Positions 33,851 to 46,250 of a stretch of DNA of 64,000 nt are shown piece after piece; position 1 is the stretch's first letter; the number at the start of each line of letters is the position of its first letter. The notes under the pieces were generated by a model, which saw nothing but the letters and a program-made list of their open reading frames with translations, searched no databases and was not told the origin of the DNA. The stretch is taken from the NCBI GenBank assembly GCA_013368375.1, contig JAACJP010000003.1, forward strand, positions 1,736,001-1,800,000. Direction: 5' to 3'. A program made the translations under genes and the position numbers. This DNA is from Tricholomella constricta. Taxonomy: Eukaryota > Basidiomycota > Agaricomycetes > Agaricales > Lyophyllaceae.

Positions 33851-36800
33851 TCATCCACGAGCCGCCGCAGGCATCTCCAAAGCCCAGCCACCCTCAACAT
33901 CAGCAGCAAGCAACACACTCCTCGTCCAATCCTCCTCCGGCTCATCATCATCCATCAATCCCAAATGGTTCGACGACGCATTACTAGAGGTCGACATCCC
34001 TCTGGACCGCGACGTCGGGTTCGGGCGCAGATGACTAGCAGCAGCGGCCGGAGCCGTCTCGGATTCGTGGTGTGGTGTCACTACCGAAAGCTGTGATTTC
34101 GAAGCCAGAGACAGAGACAGAGACAGCGAGAGCGAGGGGGCCGGCGAGCCGGGGCGATAATACCGATCCGCTATTGGGGTCGGGCCACGAGGCGGCACCA
34201 AGGACGTCACAGACGCAGATCCCTGCTGCAGTGCGGACACTGGAGGGGTAGGCAGCGGTCGCGGTCCGGCAGGTACAGCCTTTAGCGGCTGCTTGTCCTC
34301 CTCCTTTTCCTTTTCGTTCTCCCTCTCCTTTTCCTTCTGCGGGGTTGCAGGCGTCTCAACGACCTCAAGGCCCAGCCCCATCCCGAACCGCAGCGGCGAA
34401 TTCTCAATGGGCGTGTCGAGCTGGGGCGGAAGCGTGAACGTACTTGATTGTGGCGCAGTCACCGCAGAAAGCGGTGTGGAGACCGAAGAGTCGCTGGCCG
34501 AACGCGGGGTCTGCATGTAGGGACTCGAGATGACAGGCCTCAGTGATGTAGAAGGCGACGATGCCACCCGTGGGGATGAGAGCGACGAGGACGACTTTTT
34601 CGAGAACAAGAGGTGGAGGGACGGTTTCTTGAGTCTCTTTGCCCGGCCTGCCAAGGAGAGGGTAGGGGAAGGGAGATCTGAGTCTCCTGACGCAGCGGTA
34701 TTTGGGGAAAGACTTGGGAGGGAGAAGAGAGGGATGGAGCGCCGTCTATCAACTTTCGAAGGGGATGGCGGGTTCTCCGATGTCGTCGACGAGGGGAACT
34801 GTACTGGCCCAGTAATGGGAATAGGGTTGCTGATGACTGGCCTGCGAGGTGTGATGGACGACAATCCCATGGGGGACAGCTCAGCAATGCGGGGGCTTGA
34901 TGCTCCTGCTTGAAGGGCCTTGAAACCATCTTCGAAAGGGAGGTGAGGCAAAGACGCGTGGTGAGAGGACGTAGCCGGGGTATCCAAAGATTCAGCCGAC
35001 GAAGTCAGGAGCGGCGGAGAGATGGACTGCGAATGGACATCTGAGTAATGTCGCGACGGATTCTCATGATCCTCCGAAGTCGACAGATATGACGACCCAT
35101 CATCCCCAAGAGACGACGCCGCGACCGAGCCCTTGCGAGTATGTGCAGCTTGACGACGAACGGGCGGCGATATCGACGAGCGATCATCCCCAACATCCAA
35201 ATAAACCTTCGCCACCGCATGCCTCTGCACGACGTCCTCAGTGGACGCATGATACTCCACGGAGCTCGGCACATCCTCCGACGTCCTCCCCACACTGACA
35301 CTGAGGACACTCTCGCGCTCCCCATCCTCCGCCGCATCCTCCCGCGCATCATCAAACTCCTCTTCTGCAGCCTCCTCCACCTCCACCTCCACCGCCTCCG
35401 CCTCGGCCTCCTTGCGAATATCAAGCACCACATCCTCCTCTTTCGGCACCACAACCGGCACCTCCTCCCAAATCCCCTCTGCCTCACACAGCACACGCAA
35501 AAGCGACGGGCTCATATTCAAGCTCGGGCAGAACACCAACAACAAGTTACTCAGCGGCATCTTCGTCGCAACGCTATCATGCGCCGTCGCGCGTATAAGC
35601 TCCGTGACCGTGCGGATGAGATCCCGGTTCTCCTCGGGGAGCTGTGCGAGGAGCATCTGGAACGTGCTCCGGAGCGTGTCGGAGGGTGGCGGGAGGCCGG
35701 TCAATCTGGGCATGGCGAGCGTGGTGAGCGAGGGTGGCTTGTGCAGGGCGAGCATGTTGGTGCTGCTCCGAGGGTTGGAGGGCAGACCCGGACCACGGGA
35801 GTTGCTACGTGCGCGCGTGGAATCGCCCTTCTCGGTGTCTTTGCTGGCGTTGGTGGTATTTTCCTGCATCATGGCGCCATCGAAGTAGGGTAAGAGGGCA
35901 TTCGTGAGGATGGGTTCGGGGACTGGGGCGCAACGTTAGCATCAGGATGCGAGGGGATCAGAGAGAAAGCGGGGCTTACGCTCGCGAAGGAAGGCCTTGA
36001 AGACGGAAGCGACGGCATGCGGGTCAAGATCCCCAGGAGAACACTCGGCCATGTCAAAATCGCCGCCTTCAAAACCAAAAAGGATAGTAAAAGTTAGCAA
36101 CGAGCTCAGCAATAAAGATAAATGTGGCAGATCTCTCACCGCTGTCAAACTCAGCGCGTAGCTTCGAAACATGAAACGCGCGCCCAGGGACTCTGTAAGA
36201 CCAGTAGAGTGAGTACATAAATTCGTTGTACCAAATAGAAGAACCACGGCCCACCTGAAAAGGCCCTCCTCCTGAACACCCCAAATCAACAAATGCTGGG
36301 CACACCTCACCACCAGCGCCGGCAACTTCCTCTCCTCCAACGCTTTCAGCTGCCCCCTCTTTACACTCCCCTTCCTACTCCTCGTCTTCTCCCCCACCTG
36401 TCCTTCCCCAGCAACTTCCTCTGCACCTCCCACCCCCCTCTCCGCCTCCTCGCCCCCATCCCAGTTCCTCCACCTCCCACCCCACACCCTGGGCTTCCCC
36501 ACCCCCACCCCAGTCTCCCTGACAACACTCCTCAGCTCCCTCCCAAATACCACCCCGCCCCCACGCCCCGCCCCAACCCCGCTCCTCAACGGCCCCCGCA
36601 GTCTTTTCCCCAAATTCGGCCCCGTCCTCGCCTCCTGCCCCTCCACGTCCGACGCCGATGTCGACACCGACGATATCGACGGCGCATTCGTGTGCTTCCG
36701 GTGGTGCAGCTGCGCATGTGCGGCGTGCTTCCTCGGCTTCTGCAGCTGGTGCAGCCCCGACTGGTGTGACGACGACTGCCCCGAGCTCGTCCGCGTCAGC

Positions 36801-38707
36801 TCGTACGCGCTGCTCGCACTGCTGCTGTACCCATGCCCAATCCCTACCCCATGCCCGTGCTTCCCACCACCGCCATACGCCGGCGATGCATTCCCACTCG
36901 CACCAGAGCTATACCCCGACGCCACGCCCCCTCCATGATGCGCATTCAAACCCGCAGTCACGTTCGCATTCACGTTCGCGTTGTTGGTCGGGGTCGGGCT
37001 CGCATGCAAGCCAAGCCCCCACGCGCGCCCAAGCCCCATCCTCTCCACAGCGCGTTTCGCCGCGAGCCCCAGGCCACCCGTCATGCTGAGCGCCGGCTGG
37101 CGGGGCGGGGCGGGGAGCGCGGGGAGGGTGCGGTCGCGATCGAGGCGGGACGCAGGCCTCGGTATCGGTGTAGGTTCGGGCGGGGGCGGAAAGGTCGTGT
37201 ATGGGTTGTTGCTGTTGCTATTGTTGTTGTTATGGCGGATTTGTCGTGGTGCCGAGGAAGAGGAGCCCATCGCGGTAGGTGGTGGGCCGTCACGCGAATA
37301 CGAGGGCGAGGGCGACACGGACATGGCGGGCGGGGAGATGTGAGGTGAGTGTTCAGAAAGGGAGTGTGTGAGGTTAGCGGCAGAGGCGCTGGACGGTGTT
37401 GGTGGAAGCCTGTGTTTCGCCAATGCAGCGGCGGCGTGTGTGGAGATGTTGAGCGACATGGAGCGGCGGTCTCTCGCCTTGATCGACGGAGTGGGGGAAC
37501 CGGTGTGCTGGGAATTAGGTGTAAGGGACGTGCTGGTAGCGGTGGTAGAAGAAGTGTTGCTCGTGGCAATGTCATTGCTATGGCTGCTGTCCTCGACGGA
37601 GCCGTCTGAATCGTCCTCTTCCGGCATACCAAAGTCGGCATCGGTGATGAGGGCACTCTGCCGCTTGTTGACGGGCACAATGGTGTGGTTCGACTGCAGG
37701 GACTCAGCCATGGACACAGGACGCGACGGGCGGCCTCCAGGACGGATAGTATGGTGGCTCATCGTGGAGTCGCTTTTCCTCCACAAATCTTTCAACTCGC
37801 CTTTATCCACCGAATCGCCTTTGTCCGGGTCAGCCCCTTGTCTTTGTCCCGCTTCAGTTTCCTTCTCCTTCTCCTTCGTCTCCTTCTTCTTTGCTTCCTC
37901 CTTTGCCTTCCATCTATTGTCTTCTACCACATGTTCCTGGATATTTTGAGCGTCCCGCGCCTCCATGCGGATGTAATTGACTGCATCCGAGATGCCCGGA
38001 CTGATCGGGATAATAGACGAACGGAAATCACTCGTCGACTTGAGGGGCGGCGGGCGTGCAGGCGTCTGCGGCTGCGGTTCCGGTACTAAAACCGGCTTGG
38101 GCGGCGGCTGCGGCGGAGGGGGGAGCTCGCGCTGCTGGAGGGACGGCTTGGTGAGCTTCCTGGATGATGACGAGAAGACCTGGGTCGCGAGCTGCGTGAG
38201 ATGTTTAGCACGGCGGGGGTGGGCTGCGTCGTGGGATGAGGAGGAGGGATGTATCACCTGTGCGGGGGACGAGGAGGATGACGGCGTCGTTTGGATGCGC
38301 TGCTGCTGCTGCTGGCGGAGGTGCTGGTGGAACTCGGAAGTCTCGTCCTGAGATATTGAGCGGTCCATGATCACTGTTTTACCCGCGTCCACGGACTTTT
38401 TGCCCCGACTGGCAAAGGCGCGTTTGAGGCGCATGCCACCTGCCATGGCGGCTGTGAGACCGCGCTGCGCCGTAGAGGGTGACGGCGGAGGGCCAGAGGG
38501 CGAGAGTGTAGCCGTATTAGACTTGCTGAAGGATTGGCCCATGGCGGCGGTGAAGGCAAGGGAAGCGGAGCGGGGAGGAATGTTGGTGGTGACGGTGAGC
38601 TGGTTGGTGGAGCTCGAGGGTCGAGCACGGTGGGCAGACGTTTCAGAGGGCCATAGTGAGCTACCAACAAGGTTGCTGGCCGCAGAGTGGTCGGATCCGG
38701 GCAGCAT
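33851..38707 (-). CDS. RhoGAP domain protein, about 1,600 residues
   Basis: Start MLPGSDHSAASNLV at 38707. The first ~800 residues are disordered Ser/Pro/Ala-rich (KLTKPSLQQRELPPPPQPPP and a charged EAKKKETKEKEKE patch). The GAP domain begins near PALVVRCAQHLLIWGVQEEG and crosses three introns: GLFR + VPGRAFHVSKLRAEFD (arginine finger in GLFRVPGR), GGDFDMAECSPGDLDPHAVA, SVFKAFLREL + PEPILTNALLPYFDGAMM. It ends with LPEENRDLIRTVTELI and NLLLVFCPSLNMSP, the conserved asparagine/proline helix. A disordered acidic and Ser-rich tail runs to TGA at 33851-33853. Such proteins switch off Rho/Cdc42 GTPases at sites of polar growth. Order and splice phases look intact. Confidence 0.85.
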
Positions 38708-39794
38708 CGTGGCAGCTTAATAGATATTAGGGTATTCTGCAGGGCGATTAGCGAACACGACGAGGCAATGAGGCAGACGTGATAGACAGTTGTGATAGTT
38801 TGTGGGAGATTGTAATAGTATGTGGACTAAGCATTCCATTCCAGACTCACCTCTAGAATATTACAGACATGAATGTTGAGCGCGAGCAGTAACTGTATTG
38901 TCGTCAAGACCAAGGAGCGAGCAGTACGTCCACCCCCCGGCTCCGCTGCCACGACAATTCCAGAATCACACAATCTTTTCTCATCACAACCAAACAACTC
39001 CCATCCAAATCTTTCATCACACAAATGGAGATCAAGCTCATGTGTATGTACAGGGGCTGCCGTCGTGTTCTCTTTTTTCATTATCATAAACGCCCCTACG
39101 ACGTATTACTTTGTGACTACGCGTCGCGCTGCACCTTGTGTTCTTACACCCACGACTCCCGTCCAACCCTGCCCAACCTGAACGCAGCGCTTAGCCCTCA
39201 TCTCTTCGCGCCTAGGTATCTCCGGACCTCGCAAAATCTGCGATTTCCTCGCGTGCCTCATCCACAGGGGACAGCGTCTGGGCTCAAATTTTGCCTTGCC
39301 TTGGAGATAGGAGGCTATCCAAGCTCCAGAGGCACACCACCACCATGATGCCATCGACACCAGTTCCGCACATTGTCATTCTTGGCAGTGTCTGATGCGT
39401 GGGCCGACTCCTGGGAACATTCAGCTGTCTCCACCACCCCATGTGGCTGGTCGCTTGTCTTCACCTCGCAGATAAATCTGTTGATATTATCAACAGGTTA
39501 TGATAGCTATCTATCAACGCGCGCATGCGGCACGCAGCAATAATAGAACACGCCTCTGCCGAATTTTACACACTCCAATTCAAGTCTATATACAATACAC
39601 TCAAGCCAACGCCCCAAATCTATCCTCTCTCTAAAGCACGCCCGCCTCTCGCGGCTGCTGCAAACATCGTTGTAGTCCGAGTATTATAGTAGTAATAGTA
39701 TTCGCGAACACGGAAAAAGATCGGGCGCGAGATCAACCCGATCCAAGCCATGATCCATCCATCCAGTCTAAGTTACCAGAGCGCAATCTATCAA
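38708..39794. other. Intergenic region, no gene seen
   Basis: Contains the upstream region of the RhoGAP gene and the downstream region of the carrier gene, both on the minus strand. Frames are short and not protein-like. Confidence 0.6.
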
Positions 39795-41496
39795 TCAAGA
39801 CGGGATGAGCAGGTCCTTAACCTGTACAAGCCGCGCGAGACATATCAGCGTTCCATACGATCCTGCCGCACAAGCCGCACACAGCACTCACCAGCTCGTA
39901 GGTGAAGAACGACGTCGCAATACTCGGCGCGACTTTCACTACACAAACGCAAAATCAATCAATCAGTCAATGCCCTCAACTTCAACACTCACGCAAATTC
40001 GGCCACAAGCCACGATACAGCCCCCTCACACCCTCCGCCTGCAAGATACTCGTGAGCGCATGCACCGCGCCCCTATACTTGACCTGGCCACCCTTCATCC
40101 CCGTCACCTGCATCTTCCTCCTCAGCACATCAAACGGGTACGTTAACGTCTGCGAAATCGTCCCCGCCAACGCCCCACAGCCCAGCTTTCTCGAAACACT
40201 GCTCTTTCCGGGCGGCGTGATAATCCCGCGCAGGAACTCGTACGCCGCAAAGTTAATGCCCACGTACGGCGCTACCCCGACGGCCGTGGTGATGAGCCCG
40301 CGGTACAGCCCCCGCACACCGCCCTCCTCGCGCATGATCTTCAGCGTCATCCCGGCGATCGTCAACTCGGCTTTTGTGTAGCCGGCGACGGCCGCGGTGG
40401 ACGCGCTGCGCGCGGGCGAAGTTGTGTGGAAGAGCGCGGCGGCGTGCTTCGGTAATGAAGTGCCGCCGGAGGGATTCAGGAGGGTACCGGAACTGGTGGA
40501 TGTTGAGGCCAGGCTTGATGAGAAGGCAGTGGGCGCCGTAGAAGATGCTAAGGCGATGGAGGCGGTCGCTATAGATAACCGGGAACGAACAAGATCTAGG
40601 GGATAGGTTGAACCTGCAGTAGATAGATCAATACAGGTAAATCAGAAATCACGAGGGAATTGACGAACAGACAGAGGTGATGCCTGCGAGGGCACCGCTT
40701 GCCAATCTTTTGGGTGTATCGAGCTCCTTGGACCCATGTTTCGTGAAGAACTACCGCGGAAGACACAATGACGTCAATGTTCATTTGAGACGCAAGTGCA
40801 CCCACCTTCTTCAGCTGCTCATACGTCGTGAACTGCACCGCGCTACAATCAACGAGGTCAGCGCGCGCGCTCCAGGGCCATCCACAAGCCTCAGGGATGC
40901 AGGTAGGGGCGGCGAAAGGCATCTGCCCCCATCCCGGAGTAATCCCGAACTCACCTGTACGGCACGATCCTCAAACAATTGATACCATTGCCGCGCATGA
41001 AGCCCTTGAAGCCTTCCTCCCGCCACATGCGCACCAGGCTCCGCCAAACACCCTTGTACTGCCCGTCCGATGTGCGTGGCTGCACTTGTCTGTTGTACCA
41101 CAACGTGATTCCATTAGCCGAGGATCGAGAGGGTTGTAACGGGATTGAATGGAATGGGGCGCTTACTGTATGATCTTGAGTCGCTCGAGAGGGCTGACAA
41201 CTGTGCGCGAGGCGGCGCCTGCACATCCGCCCGCTGTATGTATTTATGAAGGTTAACATATCGCTCAACCCGTAAGGATCAAAAGAACGACGAAAAGACG
41301 CCTTGGTTGTATTTGAGCACGCACCGATGAAATAGGACACGATCTCTGGGGTGAGGAACGAGCTCATTAAAAGCTTCTTGATAGGCTGTGCATGTTGTAG
41401 TTCTGCGTGTGCAACTTTCTCTCCGGAACTTGAATTTGTACTTGAACTGGAACTCGGTCTACTAGGCTGTGGGTCGGGGGTGGAAGTGGTGCTCAT
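39795..41496 (-). CDS. Mitochondrial carrier family protein (YPR011C/SLC25-type)
   Basis: Start MSTTSTPDPQPSRP at 41496, Ser-rich leader, then the three carrier repeats with their signatures: VVSPLERLKIIQQ, TYPLDLVRSRLSIA and LTYPFDVLRRKMQV. Between them are GVWRSLVRMWREEGFKGFMR, GNGINCLRIVPYRAVQF, MREEGGVRGLYRGLITTAVG, VAPYVGINFAAYEFLRG and GVRGLYRGLWPNL. The last exon gives VKDLLIPS and TGA at 39795-39797. About six introns. Carriers of this subgroup exchange nucleotides or nucleotide-like cofactors (CoA, adenosine phosphosulfate, ATP/Pi) across the inner mitochondrial membrane; the exact substrate cannot be read from the sequence. A Ser/Ala-rich insert sits between repeats two and three. 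Confidence 0.85.
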
Positions 41497-41830
41497 AGTG
41501 GATAGACAGGTCGAGAGAAAGAGAGTGAATGTGCACTGCGCATGAAACCGACCGCAAGGTGGGGCTCTAGATGTGTATAGGTGTATCCGGGTATAGCTTG
41601 CACTGGTGCTTTTAGGAGGACGGGACGAGAGAGAGACCCGAAGGTAGTGCTTGGCAGAAACGAAAAAGGCTCGAGCTGTGCTGGTGGCTGCATCACGTGC
41701 CCATTGTCTGCTAAGTTCCGGTCAACGACATGGCGACCAAAGCTCGAGCTCGAGCCACTCTTCCGCAACCCGCATATTTACCAAGATATTTCGCTGGCAA
41801 CACTCCGGTCTGAATAAGTGATCCACATCT

Positions 41831-42611
41831 TTAAATCTTGCCTTCCTCCTTCAACGTCGCCAACACCGCATCCGCAACCCGGAAGCTCTCCATCCCCGTC
41901 GGAATTCCACAATATACCGCAGTCTGCAGCAGTGTCTCCCTTATTTCCACCACACTTGCTCCGTTGTTTACCGCACCTCTGTGTTCCGGACGTCAGTGAC
42001 CTCTCTCATGGACGACAAAGCCTTCCATACGCACCGGATATGAGCTCCGAGCTGGAACTCACCAGTCAGATCTATGCTCTTTCTTTTATGATTGCCTGAA
42101 CACGAACCTCTGCGGATTTCCCTTGCGATGCCAACAAGGCGACATTGATTAGACTGCGCTGTTTCAATTCCAGTCCGGGGCGCGTCCAGATCGTGCCCCA
42201 CGCCGCCTGTATTGACCATCTCTACCGACGCCAGCAAGAAAGATCCAACTCAGAATTCACGCACCTCTGTGGCCAGCTGCTCCCCCAGCTCAAATTCAGA
42301 TGCAATAGGTGCCAACAAGGAGATACACACCTCCTGCATCGGTCTCATGAACTCGGACGTGCCCTAGCCATCCACCGACACTGTACTCAACAGTAACGTG
42401 ATAACGTCGGCTACAGGGCCTACCTTCTTCAGCTGGTTGTCGACATACTCGTCTCCCTGGTTTACCACGGGCCAAACCCACCCTCGCAGCTAAGTATGAT
42501 GAGACGATACAGAGCCAACAGCGAACTTACCATGACCTTCCTCCGGAGGACTATCCCAGCCTCATAGAGCTCGCCATGCGCCGCTGGGTTCGGTCGATCT
42601 GTGTCTGGCAT
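41831..42611 (-). CDS. Carboxymuconolactone decarboxylase family protein
   Basis: Start MPDTDRPNPAAHGELYEAG at 42611. Exons continue GDEYVDNQLKK, GTSEFMRPMQE, AWGTIWTRPGLELKQRSLIN, VALLASQGKSAE, FQLGAHIR and GAVNNGASVVEIRETLLQTA, VYCGIPTGMESFRVADAVLA, ending at TAA 41831-41833. GDEYVD, WTRPGL and AVYCGIP are hallmarks of 4-carboxymuconolactone decarboxylase-like proteins (AhpD fold), acting in the beta-ketoadipate route of aromatic breakdown or as peroxidase-like enzymes. A TAG in the unspliced frame near 42366 is simply the acceptor of a 60-bp intron. Its promoter and first exon are duplicated at 22425-22710. Confidence 0.8.
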
Positions 42612-42960
42612 TAACTATGTTAAGGAAACGATGTGAGTGTGGTGGGAGAATAGACTCGTGTGTCGCGGGAATGCGAGTGGATAGATTCGGTTAATCAGGC
42701 TTACACTTATCTTTGCAAACCATGGGATTTATTGCTGTCGTGAGTGGTGGGAGGGTATTCATGTACATGTGCAGGCTGTCCGACATGACTTCTTCCTCTC
42801 ACATTGAATGTGGGGTGGGGTAGTGCTGACGTCTTCTGGTCCAATGAAGGAACCACTGTTGAGACGATTGTACGCTCTAGTGTTTTGTAATAGATATGCG
42901 GCATTGATATCGAAGCGGTATGAGCGTGCTTGTTCTAGGAGCCTCTATCTGAGTATGTAA

Positions 42961-44882
42961 TTGAATCCACTTGCCGCATACGTTTACATGCACTACTCCC
43001 TCGGGCGTGCGAGGCTCGTCTTCAATTTGCTACCAGTCTCAATCTGTCCGCCTCTGCGCCGTCCTCTCTCCTCGCTGCGTTCAGCACATCTTTCCTCCTC
43101 AGTCTTTAACTTCACTCGGACCTGTTGGCAGCTGCCGCGTCGTGCGTTCTCAGGCACGTCAGACTCTCCCGGGCCTGATGATCTCTTCAACTATACATCG
43201 GGACGCTGGCTGTAAGTCTTATACATGTTGTTCTCTGACGTATATGTCTAATCCGTGATCTCGCACATTCAGCGTCAACAATGACCTTCGCCTTGAAGAG
43301 CGCAGACGTGAGTTCGACGTCGACGAGCTTTGTCGACTTGCGGCGCAGTCTGTTGGTCGTAGTCCTCAAGATATCGACACATTTGTGAAGCTCGCCGAGG
43401 GCGGCTTCAACCGGACTTTCCTCATCACCATGCATGGGGGCTTCGAGATGGTAGCCCGCATCCCATACCCCGTCACGGTCCCCAAGTTCTACGCTATCGC
43501 TAGTGAAGTGGCCACAATGCGTTTCCTCCGTTCCTCTGGGCTGCCTGTTCCCGAGGTTTACGATTACTCTCCTTCGTCGGACAACGCTGCGAAGACGGAA
43601 TATATTTTCATGGAGTATGTGAGAGGTACGAAGCTCAGCGACGTGTGGCTGGAGCTGGAGGATGAGGAAATCGTTTCGATCTTGCGTCAACTTGTTCAAC
43701 TCGAGTCTCGCATGATGTCGATTCGTTTTCCGGCTGGTGGAAGCCTCTACTATACCAGCGACCTGGAGAAGGTGGCAGGGAGGACAGGCATCCCGCTCAG
43801 CGACGAGCGATTCTGCGTCGGTCTAGATGCCAGACTGCATATGTGGTTCGGAAGGAGGTCGCAGCTCGACGTGGACAGGGGACCGTGTACGCCACTCTGC
43901 CTTTTCTTTTGTTGAACTCCCGGAACTGATCGAGACTATAGACGAAAGCGCCGAGGCAGCGCTCGTAGCAGGAGCTCGCAAGGAACTAGCGTATTTAGAA
44001 CGGTTCGGTCGACCGCTACTACCGTTTCAGCGTGAAAGAAGGGAGTCTTACGATCACAAGGAGCAGTCACCGTCGGACCACGTCAAGAATCTCGAACGCT
44101 ACCTTCTCATCGCATCCTTGCTCGTCCCCAAGAACTCAGCCCCCCATCATTTCTGTATCCGCCATCCCGATCTCCAGCCGAGCAACATCATCGTGTCGAC
44201 GTCGTCAGACTCTAATCAGTTGAAAATCGTGGGCCTGCTCGACTGGCAACACGCCTCGATCCTACCCCCCTTTCTCCTCGCTAATATACCGGGTCGCTTG
44301 CAGAACTATGATGATCCGGTCTCGCAGGCTCTCATCCCACCCTCACTGCCGGCGAACATGGACGAATTAGACCAATTCGAGCAGCGCCACGCGATGGAAC
44401 TCTACCACCGCCGTCTCGTCCACTTCCACTACGTCAAGGACACAGAGAAATACAACAAGCTCCATCACGATGCGTTGTCGGACCCTCTGTCCATGTTCAT
44501 CGGCCGCCTTCACTACCAAGCCGGTGCTCCATGGGAGGGTGAGACTCACGCGCTGAAGGCTTCGCTTATAGAGGCAACGGAGATATGGGGGTTGCTTACG
44601 GGGGAAGGTGTGCCGTGTCCAGTCGTGTTCGAACCTGAGGACCTACGCGAGACGAAGGAGCTGAGCGCAAAGCTGCAATTAGCGGACGAGAATTTTGAGG
44701 GGTGCCAAGGCATTATTGGTTTCGGGACGGACACCTGGGTGTCCAACGAACACTACAAGATGGCCATGAACCTTGCCGAGCTGCTAAAGCTGAGGGTGTT
44801 GACAGAGCTCCCGAAGGAACTCCGAGCTAAGACTGAGGCGAATTGGTTCTTGAGCGATATGGACGAAAAGGATTACATGTAA
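42961..44882 (+). CDS. Aminoglycoside-phosphotransferase-fold protein (Aim9-like), mitochondrial
   Basis: Exon 1 from 42961 (or the ATG at 42988) gives an Arg/Ser/Leu-rich presequence ending RRAFSGTSDSPGPDDLFNYT, typical of mitochondrial import. After intron one: VNNDLRLEERRREFDVDELC, KLAEGGFNRTFLITMHGG (nucleotide loop), VARIPYPVTVPKFYAIASEV, EYIFMEYVRGTKLSDVW. Intron two (donor gtacgcc in DRGP|Y) leads to ESAEAALVAGARKELAYLER, FCIRHPDLQPSNIIVS (catalytic HxDxxxxN) and GLLDWQHASILP (metal-binding Asp), ending DEKDYM at 44882. The family is a kinase fold abundant in fungi; Aim9 is needed for mitochondrial inheritance in yeast, but the substrate is unknown. Intact. Confidence 0.82.
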
Positions 44883-45024
44883 TGAATCGATCGAAATATT
44901 TCATGGTGTTATTAATTTATTGAGTGCTATCGTATATATGTCTATATAGTCGACCGTTCTTCAGATCCTGTCGGAAGAAAACTTCTTGAAACGGGGTCTC
45001 CAAATAGTTTTATCCCTAGGCTCA

Positions 45025-45059
45025 CATAAGCACCTCACAGAACGTGCGAGGTGCTTATG
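45025..45059. other. Perfect 12-bp hairpin over the stop of HNH copy B
   Basis: cataagcacctc (45025-45036), 11-nt loop, gaggtgcttatg (45048-45059). It covers the stop codon of the minus-strand HNH gene. The equivalent position of copy A (after 24079) lacks it. Confidence 0.8.
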
Positions 45060-46163
45060 GCGCATCAGCAGGGGGATTGAATTTGAGTCGGTTATACTTC
45101 TCTATATTCTCATTCGCATTACCCTCCCATGTTTCACCTTCTATCATAGCGGCTCTCCAATTCGGTTGTTGGCGAGCAGAGCATATTATAGCCTCGAGTT
45201 CAGCCGGGTTTGCTATTGGGTCCACCAAAGTGATAGTGGCTGGTTCCTGGGGGAATGGCTGGAGATGTCTGAGCAATTGAGGTTGGTGGGATAGTTGCAC
45301 ATTTGACTGGAAACTGTTGTCCATGGTGTCGTCGTGGCCATCCTGTTGGCATGGGTGCTTCAATACAATGGTCAAAGACATATCCTCCATCTCCTCATCA
45401 TCCCCCCCATCCTCATCATTTCCCCCATCTTCCCCATCCCCACCATCACTTCCTTTACTGTCCTCACCAGGCATGTCATCAATCCAGCTTTGCCATTGGA
45501 TTGGGAGGTTGACTGGGTGATCTGCAAACTCTGGCCCATATGGGTATCGACCTCTGACACGCATTTCCTGGTCAACAAAGGAACCATGGAATGGTGTCCT
45601 TGAGTCACCAGTAAACAATCGGACTGCACGACCATCGTATTCCACCAGATGACTGCTTGCAGAGTGATTGATGAATACGAAGCGCTGAAACTGAGTAAAG
45701 GGGTTCAGTTAGTAAAGCAAAGGTTGGAGTGAATGACAACATACTGTAGGGATCCAACGGATGTAGAATTGATGACTCTTAAATCCTACCCGGTGGTTTA
45801 GACAGAGAAGGATAGCGTTCCTTGGCTCGTGAACCACAGACTTGGCCCTTGAAGGGATCAATCCTTTTGCTCGCAACAACTCCCACTGGAATAATTTGTT
45901 ATGGTTGAGAAGATGAGTAATAAGAACCACACACCCTCTTGTCTTCCTCTTTAGGTACAATACGCACATACTCGAGGGGACTAGGGAGCCCGCAGACAAT
46001 GCAGCGTGCTTTGTCTCTATGGCTGATGCCTGCCTTGAAAGCTTCGGATCCAGATATAGATGAGATGGATCCAGAATACAGATGAGATTGTTCTTTCGTC
46101 GTACTGGAAGACGGGTATTCCTGTGCCCAGAGCAAGAGGAGTCGGTGTCCATGTAGTCGCCAT
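45055..46163 (-). pseudogene. HNH-type nuclease domain protein, copy B, with N-terminal frameshift
   Basis: Paralogue of 22998-24079 in inverse orientation, with matching upstream sequence to about 46250. Starts MATTWTPTPLALGTGIPVFQ at 46163. Two imperfect tandem units (46046-46066 and 46067-46088, each beginning ggatccaga) replace one unit in copy A, a net gain of 22 nt that shifts the frame before RCIVCGLPSPLEYVRIVPKE. The remaining exons are intact: WELLRAKGLIPSRAKSVVHE, ILLCLNHRVGFKSHQFYIRW, GDSRTPFHGSFVDQEMRVRG, RYPYGPEFADHPVNLP. The first motif histidine is arginine (YVRIVP, copy A YVHIVP). Nonfunctional unless translation starts downstream. Confidence 0.65.
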
Positions 46164-46250
46164 TCAAGCCTAAGTTAAAGGGGCATTGGTCCGAGATCAT
46201 ATACGCCTATTGCACGTGACCGCGTGACCAGCTCTTTCGCTGCGATGTTC

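Noticed and set aside
36293..37348. Several long plus-strand frames (Pro/Arg-rich)
   Set aside because: Antisense shadows of the disordered, GC-rich part of the RhoGAP gene.
42355..42375. Apparent TAG nonsense codon in the CMD gene
   Set aside because: The TAG is the acceptor of a 60-bp intron; splicing joins QLKK to GTSEF as in the family.
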